Positions 1 through 10,892 of a stretch of 64,000 bases of DNA are shown piece after piece. The notes beneath the pieces are model-generated. The model saw only the letters and a list, made by a program, of their open reading frames with translations, did no database searches and had not been told where the DNA came from. Source of the DNA: Przewalskia tangutica (lineage: Eukaryota > Streptophyta > Magnoliopsida > Solanales > Solanaceae); contig CM056731.1 of the NCBI GenBank assembly GCA_029844215.1, positions 81,426,992-81,490,991 of the forward strand, given 5' to 3'. A program made the position numbers and the translations under genes. Each line of letters begins with the position of its first letter. Positions within the stretch are counted from its first letter, which is position 1.

Positions 1-871
1 GCCTATGCGAGCTACGGAGAGTTCCGAGGCTAGGCGCAAATTTGATCTGCGGGCAGTGACCGGCTTTGATCATGTGACGGTGCAGACAGATATCATGAAT
101 CTGATTTATGACCACATTAGAAATCTTGTAGGTGTTAGTAGTCGGTTATGCCTTCGTGCTTACCTGTCTTTGTTTTATTAGGACACAGGTGGGACCCGTG
201 TTCATGTGTATTTCTTGGTGCTTTTATATCATAAGCTGCGGCGGTGAGGAAGGTATTCCACGGGCATGATTGATGTTATGGGCGTGAGACCCATAGTTAC
301 ATTTGAGTGATGACTTTGAGGCGTGAGTCACGACTTGACATATCGCCTATTTATTGTGAATCGTAGTTTGGTTATCATACATGTCTCTGCTTTATAGACT
401 ATTATGATTTCATTTCTGATATTTTTAGTTTCACATACTTGGTACTGTTATCGACCTCCTTGGGGTGCGTTCATGCGCGAGTTGAGGTACACGATCGTTG
501 ATCCTCGCTCTTAGGGTCACGATTGGCGTTTGGGAAAGCTCCGTTTCTCCGGAGGCTTATCTTGGTATAGTCCCCTGTTGTTGTAGGTGCTTACAGTCAG
601 GGGTATGACGGGGCCCTGTCCCGTCGTTGTTGTCATATCATTCGTAAGTGCATGAAAATCTTGTTGTGGCGAGTTTGTAAAAAGGATTAAACTTCATTTT
701 GAAAGAGTTGTTATTTATATATATCGAGAAATACTTTTCTTCAGATAAACATGTGTCTTCTTTACATTGTATCATGTATTGTGTTTTATGTTCCGCTGAT
801 TTCTCTGATGTTGTATCACTAGGGTGCCCGGGGTAAGGCACCAGTCACGGGCCCGGGTTCGGGTCGTGACA
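1..871 (+). repeat. 3' portion of a Ty3/gypsy-type LTR (element S)
   Basis: The block ends in the LTR terminus shared by the other copies here (GGGTAAGGCACCAGTCACGG, then GGGTCGTGACA at 861-871). It aligns by eye with the last ~900 bp of the Q LTRs (about 56540-57541). No primer-binding site follows 871, so it is a 3' LTR or a solo LTR rather than a 5' LTR. The rest lies upstream of the window. It contains no credible gene. Confidence 0.85.
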
Positions 872-2003
872 AACACCACAAAACAGTCCCTTAAAAATGC
901 ATAACAATAACCAACAGTTTTATACATTTCTCGGCCAAACAACTACAATCCGATTACTCTTTTCTTAATACCTTTTATTCCAATTCAAGTTCCAAAACTT
1001 ATATAAGTTATATCAACTTATTAACAACAATATTACTACATTATAACAAGCAATAGGTGAAGATAACAACAACACTAACCAACAAACTTCAAAGATCCGA
1101 AAATAGTCCATTCTCGGCCAACACCAACATCTATCACATACACTTCTTATTTTCCATTTCTTCCTTAACACAAGTTCATCTATATACTGTAACAATAATT
1201 AATATCCAATTACTTTAAAAGAAGAAGAATTATTACCTTATTTTTAGCCCAAAATCGCTAAAATAGTCCGTAGTAGATTGGCCCGCAGTTTTCGTTTCGC
1301 TCCACTTCTTCAAGTTCCAATCACATATATGTATCCTCTACAACCTTACAAAAAAACCCATCTTCCCTTCACGTTTTACCTCCAAAAAGTCGACGAACAA
1401 ATTAGGGTTTTCTCACCAACTTTCGGCCAAGACAAGTTTTCAAGGTGGAGTATTAATCTTGGCTTACCACTTGGTTTAGGAGCTTAATCAAAGAGGATTA
1501 GTGATTCTCAATCTTCACTTTATGGCTATGGAGGCTCTCGAAAATCATGAGGTAAAGGGAGAAGATGAGAGCTCATTTTTGTCTAAGTGTAAAGTGATTC
1601 AAGTCTTGCAAGACTTGGATATGTATAGCCAAGTGGAGTGGGACCCACTAGTCCACTTGTCTCTAAAATATCTATAAGTGTTGTCATCTTGCAAGACAAG
1701 TGGAGGGACTATTGGTCCAAAATAATTTCTATACTTGACCAAAATATCTAAAAATCTCGTGGGCACCACAAAATTGTAAAATTTTTTGTGGGCCCCACAT
1801 GACCAAATCCGAGACTTCAAAATCCAAAACTAATTCCGTACCTCCAATTAGGAGAATTGAACTCCAAGTTAACAAATTGTCGTCTACACATTTTTCCGAA
1901 ATTTTCCTTAAGAAAATGTAATAACTATTTCCTTCCCAAAATCCAAATCTTAAATCCTTAATCATGTTCTCAATTAGTAGCCCTGATATTACGGGGTGTA
2001 ACA
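872..2003 (-). repeat. Truncated LTR of a diverged family (element T)
   Basis: Read on the minus strand it starts at 2003 with TGTTACACCCCGTA, the LTR start of the A and M families, then diverges. It keeps the pair of GTGGGCCCCAC-like palindromes (1759-1769, 1788-1798) found in the A and M promoters. The 3' part is missing: at 872 it abuts the end of LTR S, so S probably inserted into T. Short open frames here have no coding features. Confidence 0.75.
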
Positions 2004-3161
2004 CAAATAACCATATGGAAGCATAATGGAGGTTTACGTCTTGGTTATGAAGGTACCGGAGTATTCGGAAGTCAAACGGATCAAAGGAAATATGTTTCAA
2101 CGAAATCAGAAAAAACTAGGCATTTGACGGGAAGGTCGACAGACCGTCAAATACTTTGATAGACTATCAATTTTACATATGTGACATCAATTTTCCACGG
2201 AATTTTGAAAGGAAGATTGATGGACCGTCGAAGTATTTGACAATCCCGTCAATCCCACTATCGAATTTCGACGGTGGGGAACTTTTCGGGTATAAAGTCG
2301 GGTTTCCTGATTTTTCATTCATTTTTCATCTAGATTAGACAACAACACCTCCTAAATTATCTCAAATGAATTCCATAATATCTAAGATCAATTTCAAGGT
2401 AAATCACATAAGATTAATGTGATAATTCCCTTAGTAATCGAAGAAATCATCTTCTCCGTATTGGATTGGGTTTGAAAATCCTTGAAATTAGGCAAACTTG
2501 TTTGTTTCGCCAAAGTTTGATTGTGTTGAGGTAAGATTCACCCTCTTTTATTAAATATGCGATTAATTGATGATTTGAGATAAGTGGTGAAAAGATTTTC
2601 GTAACCAAAACCCGTAAACCTATGATAAGTTAAGTTGTGGACTAGTTTTGTTGGAATTGTGAGTTGATATTGATTAACATATTGATTGTTGGTATTGTAA
2701 ATCTTAGAGAGTATGTTTCGGATAATTGTGGGGACAAATTACATGAATACTCCTTTTGTTAAACAAGATTAAGAACCTTCTATGTTAAGACAATCGCTAA
2801 GATACCTAAGTAAGGGCTCTTATTGAATATGGATTGGATGTTGATATCGACCCTTTATTTGTTATATATAATCAGTTATGAAGAGTACGAGAGCTTAGAG
2901 TGTGACGTATAGATTCGTGGATAAGGTATGTAAGGCTATCCCACTCTTTGAAAGCATGAAATCGTAGTAGTTATGGTTTTAAAAAAGAAACGCCAAAAGC
3001 TTCGTTCGATTTTACCTTGAAGTCTCTTGTCGAGAAGTATTCATTGAGTATTCCTACTCTTAAAATCCTTGTGTTGGTTATTGATCATATCCTAAGGATT
3101 CGAAAAGAAGCTTCTAAGAGATAATCGTTGAGTCGACCAAAATTCATTTTAGGAGGTAAGT
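2004..3161. other. Unassigned repeat-like DNA before the LINE
   Basis: AT-rich, with stops in all frames. It holds a TATAAA at 2291-2296 inside GGGTATAAAGTCGGG and a perfect 9-bp stem hairpin at 2122-2152, features often seen in plant LTRs. Part of it may be the LINE 5' UTR and part an older LTR remnant. I cannot place the boundary. Confidence 0.4.
2122..2152. repeat. Perfect hairpin, 9-bp stem
   Basis: Arms ATTTGACGG (2122-2130) and CCGTCAAAT (2144-2152) are exact reverse complements. The 13-base loop contains the palindrome GTCGAC. Confidence 0.7.
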
Positions 3162-3191
3162 CAAGGAAAACGCTCTCAACGTTTTTCCTTG
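3162..3191 (+). other. Hairpin in the LINE 5' leader
   Basis: CAAGGAAAACG (from 3162) pairs with CGTTTTTCCTTG across a 7-base loop, with one bulged T. It lies about 90 bases before the ORF1 start, next to a pyrimidine-rich leader. Confidence 0.5.
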
Positions 3192-3280
3192 GTTGCTCCT
3201 TACGGTTTCGGTTCTTCCCTCTCCTCCTAAACTCACACTCACAATTGATTCTTCAATAATCGAAGTTTAAAGCTCATGAC

Positions 3281-5052
3281 ATGAGAAAGACAAAGCGTTT
3301 TACACGCTCTAGCAATGATTCCGGGGGTTCCGGAGGCTCTTCGAAATCTAGATCCAAGAAAAAGAAAAAGAATGGTGGAAGTCCAACCATTGTTAAAGAG
3401 AACTTAATTCCAGAAATCTCAGATCCCACGGTGTTAGTACATGTCACGCCTGATATGCGTATTCCACTAGAACATGTGGTGGATGATATTACGCTACAAA
3501 AGATTCATGATTGGGGAAAAAGTATAGATGTTAATATCCCGGACAGAAGCATGTTTGAAGGTGAAGAAACTATGAAGGATACTCCTATCACTGTCCACAA
3601 GCCTAAGGAAAATGCTCCCTCCAAAGCTTCCGGCAATACTTTAGAAGTTCAGACAACTATAGACACTCCATCCTCTCCTAGGAATGGCGATACAAACGGG
3701 GGTAAATTAGTGAACTCCGGAACTACAACGGAAGATAATGGAAATCACGGGAGCATAAAAATCTCATCACTTAGAGGTAAATTGCCCAGACAAGCCGGAA
3801 AAGCTAGAAATTCTGGGACTGGAACTACAATCCACAAAACTTTGCATGAAGGCATTCTCGGGTCTAAACCGGGTCGGGCGGCGGGTCAAATGGACAAGGC
3901 GGGTCAGGAGGGAATCCATGGGTCTATGATTACTACTGGAGCTCAGGGTACAATGCATGTTGTGGAAACCGAAGCGTCATCTTTTCCCAAGGAGCCTTGT
4001 AACTCTCCTTTCTTAATTAGCGCGGGAGCCAAAGAGCCCATTACCTTTAATGGGCAGCTTTCATCCGCGGAAACCAAAGAGTCACACCACTCTAATAGTC
4101 AGCATTCCTTGAATCCATCTAGAATCACTAATCATTCCTTCCCCACCCTAACCATCTTTCTAAACGGACTTCAACAAAAAATCCCAATATCCCATTTTCA
4201 TTTACTTCTTCCTTGGACATTGGAAATGCTGAGAACTTTCCACCTCTCTCCTCCTCTACTTCTTCAATACTTCCCAAAATTCATGATGACACACCCCCAC
4301 CCCCTTCCAAACCATCACTCCCACCCGAAATTCCCGATTCTTTCCCTATCCTTCCAAATGGCACACGCATACTATCTCCAGATGCGGGCCCAAGCTCTAC
4401 CCCCTCTAACCCTATCCCTCAGTCTACATTACCAAGAATGGCAGCAGGCAACGTGCCCACTTACAATTCTAGAATTCATCATGCGCATCCACCCGGTGAG
4501 GCATCAAAAGGAGAAGTACCCCCTTCTCAACGCAATGGTTCCAATCAACAAAAGAAAACCTATGCGGGAGTCTTTGCGGGTTCCAGACTTGAAGCAAAAG
4601 GAATGAAACTTAAATTCATTGAACAACAAGAAGAAGATATAGAACTAGAAGCTACGGATGAAGTCCTCTTCATTGAAACCTGGGGATATTGTCTTATAGG
4701 CTGCTTCACGGGTCCTTTCCCGGGAAGAGAGGCGCTGAATTCTATTGTTAAGGGGTGGGGAGTGAAGTGTCGTATCATCCCATACGGCAAAGGATGGACA
4801 ATCTTCAAATTCATGACGGAAGAGGAACGCACGAATGTGCTCCACGGAGGCCCATATATGGTCTTTGGCAAAACTATGATGTTAAAACCCATTGATAAAT
4901 GAGTATTACTAACGGATGAATTATTCATGGATATCCCGATATGGGTCACTTTCCATGACATCCCCCTCTCGGTTTGGAGTGCATCAGGCCTTAGTAAGAT
5001 TGCATCGCGTGTGGGGAAACCTCTATACACGGATAAATTTACCAAGGAAAGG
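3281..5052 (+). pseudogene. LINE ORF1, first segment (nucleic-acid-binding, DUF4283-like)
   Basis: In plant L1 elements ORF1 is the RNA-binding protein that packages the LINE transcript. The start at 3281 has a basic N-terminus with a lysine run (about residues 24-31, possible nuclear signal), then a Ser/Pro/Thr-rich linker. A minimal upstream ORF (ATG ACA TGA, 3276-3284) overlaps this start. The first frame is informative to about 4100-4200, where a one-base shift moves the coding sense to the frame that continues from 4213. That frame encodes a DUF4283-like domain at about 4560-5050 (motifs KTYAGVFAG, GYCLIGCFTGPFPGREA, WTIFKFMTEEER). A TGA at 4900-4902 interrupts it, where relatives usually have Trp. 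The segment ends at element A and resumes at 14853 in the same frame. Domain assignment comes from motif recognition only. Confidence 0.85.
5048..5052. repeat. Target-site duplication AAAGG, left copy (element A)
   Basis: AAAGG directly precedes the TGTTACACC start of element A and is repeated exactly at 14848-14852 after its TGACA end. Five bases is the usual Ty3/gypsy duplication length. Confidence 0.95.
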
Positions 5053-5274
5053 TGTTACACCCCGTAAGTCCAGAACATGTATAAGAGAATGTACGAAAGG
5101 AAACAAGACTTGGAAATTAGTACGAAAGGAAGAATTGTTCTTCCGACGGAAAAATCTTCCGAACGTCGGAAAGGAAAAATGTTCGTTGTTGAGAATTGGT
5201 TTCTCAAAATTCATTATTTAAAGAGTATGGGACTTATTAACATTATGGAATTTTACTTGTACGGATTTGGTCAT

Positions 5275-5546
5275 GTGGGGCCCACCCGAGGAATTTTACA
5301 TTTTTGTGGGGCCCACGAGGGTTACGGAATTTTATGGACGAATGGGAGGGCGACACGTGGCACCTCCCCCACTTGATGTTGGACGAAATTTGCAAGGTTA
5401 GGATGGTCATTTGACCTATGTAGATAATAAGTCTTCTAAGCTTGATATTGTTGACAAGTCAACTTGCCACATGGGCTTGATCCTAGTGAAATTCATCCTA
5501 ACCACTCATGTGTTGCAATCTAAACCCTCCAATGTGTTATATATAT
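5275..5546 (+). promoter_or_regulatory. U3 promoter region of the A 5' LTR
   Basis: Two GTGGGGCCCAC palindromes (5275-5285, 5306-5316; GGGCCCAC resembles plant TCP/site II elements) are followed by a palindrome centred on a CACGTG G-box (5344-5368) and a TATATATA at 5539-5546. The same order occurs in the 3' LTR (11115-11386). Transcription start is inferred about 30 bp after the TATA box. Confidence 0.6.
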
Positions 5547-7093
5547 CATGCTAGTGCAAGACTTGGCTTTTTACACTTAGAAAAAATTAGAGAAACTTGT
5601 TCTTGTTCATCATAGCTCTCGGGTTCACTATAAGTCCCACACAATTTTTTTATAGTTTTGATCCATTAGCCACAAGACTTTAACCCAATGTCCCTAAGGG
5701 TATTGTAAGGATATCTCAATAGAAAGATTTCGGGAAAAAACGTATTTTTACGTTAGTCGCAAGGCGGAAACTAAGTGAGTTCTTCAACTTTGAAGATGGA
5801 ACTTGAAGATGGGTTCTTCATAGGCCTCTAAGGAGTGCTTGGAGCGGATTTGAACTTATGGAAAGGAGCTAAGAATTTCTAAGGCGCGACTTTGGATCTT
5901 GGAAATTTTAAGGGCTTGGAAAGGTATAATTTTGTCGTTTTAGTAGTTAAGACTTACTTATTGTTGTAGCTATGGATTTTAGCAAGCATGTGTTATATAG
6001 TATGAAGCTTGATAATTATATTGGCTATTGGAACCCTAATCCGAAAACTAGCATATTTAGCTTTAAGATTGGAATTCAAGTTGATTATTAGTTTAAGTCG
6101 TCGCATGTTGAATAAAGAAGGAAATTGTAGTTGTTGAAGTTGTTTATGACTAAATAACATGTTGACCTAAGAACTTGGAATTGGAAAAGGATTGGAAAAT
6201 ACTTTGAATTGTTAGTTGTAGTTGGCCGAGAATGGCTTGGAGTTTTAAACTACTTGGTATGAATTGTGGGGCGGAATTTTACACGTATTGTAAGGCGTGT
6301 AATCCCCTTTGGTTGGTTGTTGTTTGGAGCCTTAAATGTGGCATGTTTGGTTATTGTATTCGGCCTTGAAAAGGTGGCAAAGTGAGTAGAAACAAAGGAA
6401 GTGCTGCCCGATTTTCCGTAGAATTAGAGACCGTATACTTAGTATTATTCTACGTTAGAGGCTAGAAGTTGATAGTCTTGTTGTGACCATTATAGGTTGA
6501 CACTTCTACGTACGGCGTATTCGGCTTAGCTTGTGGATTTAGCCGAAAAGGTATGTGAACTATCTCCTCTTCTAGCATGATTCCTTAAGATTAAGAAAGT
6601 ATGTTCTACTCCTTAAATGATCCATTCCTTGTTTGTATTTGGATTGCCTAGAATAGAATTTGTTCTATGTACTTCCTTGATTGTACTTTGATGTTTAAAT
6701 TGTAAGTTGTAAAATCCATTTTCTTAGTGAAGTTTGGATTCTTAAAAGTGAAAGTATTTTACTTAAAGTACATAGAGTCTTGAAAAGGAAGTGGTTTCCA
6801 AATCTTTTGGGCTAGTGCCTTAGTCCCAAAATCCTAAAGGTCATTATAATGACTTTAGGGGAGTCAAATGAGTGATCTACTTAATTGTTTTAAAGAGGAG
6901 AAATGACATGATTTAAGAGAAGTAACTTGTTTTAAAGGAGTGAGTTACTTGAGGTTTAAAAGTAGAAACTTGTTTTCTATATATTAAGAGACTTGAAGTG
7001 TTTTGAAAGTTAAGAACTTGATTTGTAAGTATGTGATACTTGGTTTTAATAGTATAAGTCTCTCGGTTATAAAAGGAATGGATATGTCTAAAA

Positions 7094-7145
7094 CCATAAA
7101 GGGTTATAACGGCTTTATGGGAAGTTGGTTATAACGGCTTTATGG
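7094..7145. repeat. Conserved LTR dyad: CCATAAAG, GTTATAAC, CTTTATGG
   Basis: CCATAAAG pairs with CTTTATGG around the self-complementary GTTATAAC. GTTATAACGGCTTTATGG then repeats directly ~23 bp on. The same arrangement occurs in the LTRs of A (12933-12984), P (20954-21004), N, Q, M, C and A2. Confidence 0.75.
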
Positions 7146-7344
7146 AAGGTTTAGAAAGTTGTCTATTTTGATTAAAGGGCATAAGTTGCCTAGATTGTGA
7201 AAATTTGAAGTTACTTGATTTCAAGCCTTGATATGAGTTTTCTAAACGTGTAGTAACTTACTTTGAAAAATAGACATGCCTTGATACTACGGGTGTTAGT
7301 ATCTTGGGATTTTACATAAAAAGGAGTCTTTTGAAAAGAATGTA

Positions 7345-7775
7345 CGTACGTAGTACTTTGGCCTGTTTAATTGAGAATAATTCTATGTGATGCCTTGATT
7401 AGTACTTTGGCTTGATAAATTGAGAATTTGTCTAAGAGTGCCCTAATAAGTACTTTGGCTTGTTAAATGAGAATTATTCTATTTGTGCCCTGATAAGTAC
7501 TTTGGCTTGTTAAATGAGAATTATTCTATTTGTGCCCTGATAAGTACTTTGGCTTGTTAAATGAGAATTATTCTATTTGTGCCCTGATAAGTACTTTGGC
7601 TTGTTAAATGAGAATTATTCTATTTGTGCCTTGATAAGTACTTTGGCCTGATAAATTGAGAATTTGTCTAAGTGTGCCTTGATAAGTACTTTGGCTTGAT
7701 TAATTGAGAATTATTCTATGTGTGCCTTGATAAGTACTTTGACTTGTTTAGTTGAGAATTGCCTATGTGTGCTGG
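7345..7775. repeat. 47/48-bp minisatellite in the A 5' LTR (~9 units)
   Basis: Units centre on AAGTACTTTGGCTTGTTAAA followed by GAGAATTATTCTAT. The period is 47 bp in the middle units (for example 7448 to 7495) and 48 in outer units that have an extra T. The array is present in the 3' LTR (about 13190-13650) and inverted in A2 (24800-25090). Confidence 0.9.
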
Positions 7776-7867
7776 AAATAGCCGGTTGTGTGCTATTGGT
7801 ATATCAGTCGTTTCGGGGTCATTCCCCGGGTTTGTGGCATTTGCAGATTCCGTGGAATTGCTACCCA

Positions 7868-8056
7868 CGATGCGAGGAATACCTCATGCGGGTCCGTAAG
7901 GACTTATGCGGGTGAAATAGTCCCATGCGGGCGGGTCCAGCCTATGCGAGGAATACCTCATGCGAGTCCGTAAGGGCTTATGCGGGTGAAATAGTCCCAT
8001 GCGAGGAATACCTCAGGCGGGTCCACGCAGCCTATGCGGGTGAAATAGTCCCAGGA
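7868..8056. repeat. Tandem repeat in the variable slot of the A LTR (~3 units)
   Basis: Repeats of GCGAGGAATACCTCATGCGG, a short spacer and TTATGCGGGTGAAATAGTCC. It lies upstream of the conserved GGATTCCACGGGCATGATTG, where other families carry unrelated repeats. Confidence 0.8.
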
Positions 8057-8947
8057 GTAGGATGGTTAAATGATCCGCGCGGATGGTCTGTTTTGATCAT
8101 GAGCTTCCTATTTTATATTGTAAGGATACTATTGTTTACTCTCATTGTTAGTAAGGCACAATGTGTTGTAATTTGATTATCATATATGTCCCCGGATTTG
8201 ATTGTGTTACCCTATGGTCATGCTTTTACGATGTGGGATTCCGGGGCATGAGACCACGAGGCATTTAGAACACAGGTGGGACTTGGTGTTCATGTATCCT
8301 TATTGGTGTTATTACATCATGGACTGCCGGCAGTGAGGAAGGATTCCACGGGCATGATTGATATTATGGGCGTGAGACCCATAGTTATATTTGAGTAGTG
8401 ACCTTGAGGGCCTGCGTCCCTGACTTGATATGACTGCTTATGTGTTATGTACTGTAGGTTGGCTATCAGACATGTCTCCTGTTTTGTTTAGACTGTTATG
8501 ATTTCATTACAGTACTTACTGTTCACATACTTGGTACATTCTTCGCATCGACCTCGCCCGAGGCTGCGTTCATCCGCGAGTTTAGGTAAGTTGTTTGGTG
8601 ATCGGCGGTGTAGGACCACCTTTCGAGTTTTGGATAGCTCCTTCATTGGGAGTTATCTTTTTGGTATAAGTTCTTTCAAGATGTGCTTTTGCGATTATGG
8701 ATGCGGCGGGGCCTTGTCCGTCATATTTCAATAAAACTCTTAGAGGTTTGTATTCATATGTAGGATTGGACTCGTATGCAGTGTAGTGTCTTTTATTATG
8801 TATATTATATGGCGGCCTTGTCGGCCGCCGCACGTCACGATTGGTTTTAAAAAAAAAAAGCTATTTAATTTCCGATTTACTTGTGTTGTTAAGGTAGCGA
8901 GGTGCCCAGGTAGGGCACGATCACGCCCGAGGTTCGGGGTGTGTGAG

Positions 8948-8958
8948 TGGTATCGAGC
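8948..8958 (+). other. Primer-binding site of element A (altered)
   Basis: TGGTATCGAGC stands where P, Q and M have TGGTATCAGAGC, complementary to the 3' end of initiator tRNA-Met. The change is of the CAG to CG type seen across the window, so it may be a sequencing error rather than a mutation. Confidence 0.7.
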
Positions 8959-9146
8959 GATCGATCCTCGGAATGTTTACATACCGTGTCTAGTAGAGTC
9001 TTGATTATCGGTGTGTTGCGCGCCACACCCATAAACGAGAGCTACAGGACATTTAGGAGTTGGTTTCTATTCTTCTCACTCTAGATCGTGCCATAGAATT
9101 TGTGTTAGTAAGATAATTCCTCTCGACGTGTTGTTGTGTTACGATT

Positions 9147-9998
9147 ATGCCTCGAGAGGGCAACCGCCCAAAAGGGCAAAGGAGTAGCGAGAGCTACTAG
9201 TCGGACTCGAGAGTTGATAGGGCTTATGCCTGTGGCATACGGATGTGGTTCCACGATCGGCGAGTTCTTTTTCGCTGAGTTTTGAGGCCCGGCACGAGCC
9301 TCAGTTTCTCGATTAAGGGAAGACTATAGGGTCATGAAGGAAGCCATTATGTTATTGACCAAGATAGCGGTGCTGCAGTTTCGTCAGCAGGAGGTTATTC
9401 GGCCAGTACAGACAGGTGTACAGAGGGTAGAGGGCCAGCGCGGAGATCTGCGTAAGAGGGCTAGACCGGTTGGTTATTCCGGTGAGTTTTGGACGAGCTG
9501 CCTCAGCAGCGAGTGAGATATTCGTCCCAGCCTACCCAGTACATACCCCCGCAGCTCACAGGTGGGAGATTTGACCCCACAAGGTATTTAGGAGCGGTCC
9601 AGCTCCAGGATCGAGGTTCTCAGAGGAGCAGAGGATTTTCTCAGTCGAGGCCACTTATTCCTCAGTGTTCCAGATGTGGTAAGCGTCATTCGGGGAAATG
9701 CCGTTATGGCACAGGTGTTTGTTTTTATTGTGGCCGTCCGGGCCATATTCTGAGGGTATGTCCTTTTAGAAAGAGCACCGGTGAGGTAGCTCAGCCTATG
9801 AGGCCGATGGTTGATTCCCTTTCCTCCATAGTTGTGCGTTCCCCAGGGCAGGGTGTACAGATGTTAGCCAGCCGTGGTGGAGGTCAGGGTGGAGTTTATA
9901 GTTCTGGCGGTCCTTCGAACCGCAGAGATGACGTGACTACTGGACAGGATCAGGAAGCGACACCGCACGGGGTTACAGGTATATTTCGATTCTTTTGA
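9147..9998 (+). pseudogene. gag: Shortened gag of element A (zinc-knuckle part only)
   Basis: Gag coats the element RNA. The likely start is the ATG at 9147, as in the other copies (MP-, then a basic stretch), but stops follow soon after. Readable frames are 9334-9516 and 9489-9998. They are joined by a one-base deletion in a T run near 9490 (the A2 copy has five T and stays open). The C-terminal frame has two zinc motifs, CSRCGKRHSGKC and CFYCGRPGHILRVC, in a Gln/Ser/Arg-rich context, and ends with TGA at 9996-9998. The capsid-like core of the M and P gag (motif AVWDEFSEAFL) is absent. A2 lacks it too, so the loss belongs to the subfamily. Confidence 0.75.
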
Positions 9999-10856
9999 AT
10001 CATGCGTACATTGTTAGATTCAGATTTTACCCTAGCGTATATGTTTTCCCTTTATTGCTAGAGTTGTAAAGTGATAGTACCCCAGAGGTAGGGATACTTT
10101 GATTAGTAAAGTGAGAAGTTAAGAGTATTGACAGGAGTAGTAAGTGAACTGAGACTATAGTTGTGTAGAGTTCACACGTAGTAATTACCAGAATAAAGAT
10201 GTAAGACCGATGGGAAGAATGTCTGATAGAAATACTTTGGCTTATGTGACAAACCTCTAGTGAATAGGGGATAGGGTAAGAAGTACCTTGAGATAAGAAT
10301 GAGATTTATTTCAAACTAAGAATGAGAAGTTAAGTGTGACGATGAGTCGGGTTATGGACTCATTTCGGGTCATTAGTATAGAATGGGGTGATGTCAGTTG
10401 GTAGTGGTCACGCTATGTGATAGGGTCACGAGGATGCCAGGCCCAAGATTAGTTAATCGTGGTACGAGTTTGTGGACGCGTTCCACCGGAACTAGGTCGT
10501 AAGGACCGAGAAGAGCCTTAACGGGAATGTAAGTAACAATATGGCCAAGTTTGGTTAGTAACTCCAAGGATTGGAGAACAGAAACAAAATTTGAGATTTT
10601 GTACGTTTACTAAATGAGTTTAGAAGTACGAGAAAGAATGACAAGTAAGGAAAGAAAGGAACCTCTAAGGATCCCGTGTTCTAGGAGACTGTAACCTTCG
10701 AGTTTATGAGAATGGGTAGCGGACGGAAGGTCCATTGATATGTTTGCGTATGTTAGGCGATGGCCAGGTGTGGCATCGTTAGTCTTGTGGAGTATTGATT
10801 GATAGGCATAGTTTAGAGATTGTGTCGGGGTTTGTATAGCGTGACAACCGACTAAG
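9999..10856 (+). other. Non-coding internal region of A after gag
   Basis: No coding signal. It contains the block conserved after gag in all these elements (about 10416-10540, around TAGGGTCACGAGGATGCCAG) and a second short block, GGCCAGGTGTGGCAT (near 10759), also in P and N. Here the pol genes of an autonomous element would be expected. Confidence 0.7.
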
Positions 10857-10892
10857 AACATTCGGGGACGAATGTTTCTAAGGGGGGGAGAA
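10857..10892 (+). other. Hairpin and polypurine tract of element A
   Basis: AACATTCG-GGGA-CGAATGTT forms an 8-bp stem (10857-10876). The purine tract AAGGGGGGGAGAA (10880-10892) directly precedes the 3' LTR and would prime plus-strand DNA. Confidence 0.85.

Larger units (their letters stand above)
5053..8946 (+). repeat. 5' LTR of element A
   Basis: Starts TGTTACACCCCGTAAGTCC and ends near GGTTCGGGGTGTG, about 3.9 kb. The last few bases before the primer site appear lost compared with the 3' LTR end GGTTCGGGGTGTGACA. It carries the promoter near 5275-5546, a TTATAAC dyad, a 47-bp tandem array and a second tandem array. Nothing in it looks coding. Confidence 0.9.

Noticed and set aside
1278..1487. 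Possible short host gene with proline- and leucine-rich product
   Set aside because: It lies inside the T LTR and shows no domain or splice context.
4560..5045. 161-codon frame on the minus strand within LINE ORF1
   Set aside because: It is a shadow of the DUF4283-like coding frame on the plus strand, which has recognisable motifs.
7345..7775. Regular repeats that could suggest a CRISPR array
   Set aside because: The units are contiguous, with no unique spacers, inside a plant LTR. It is a minisatellite.
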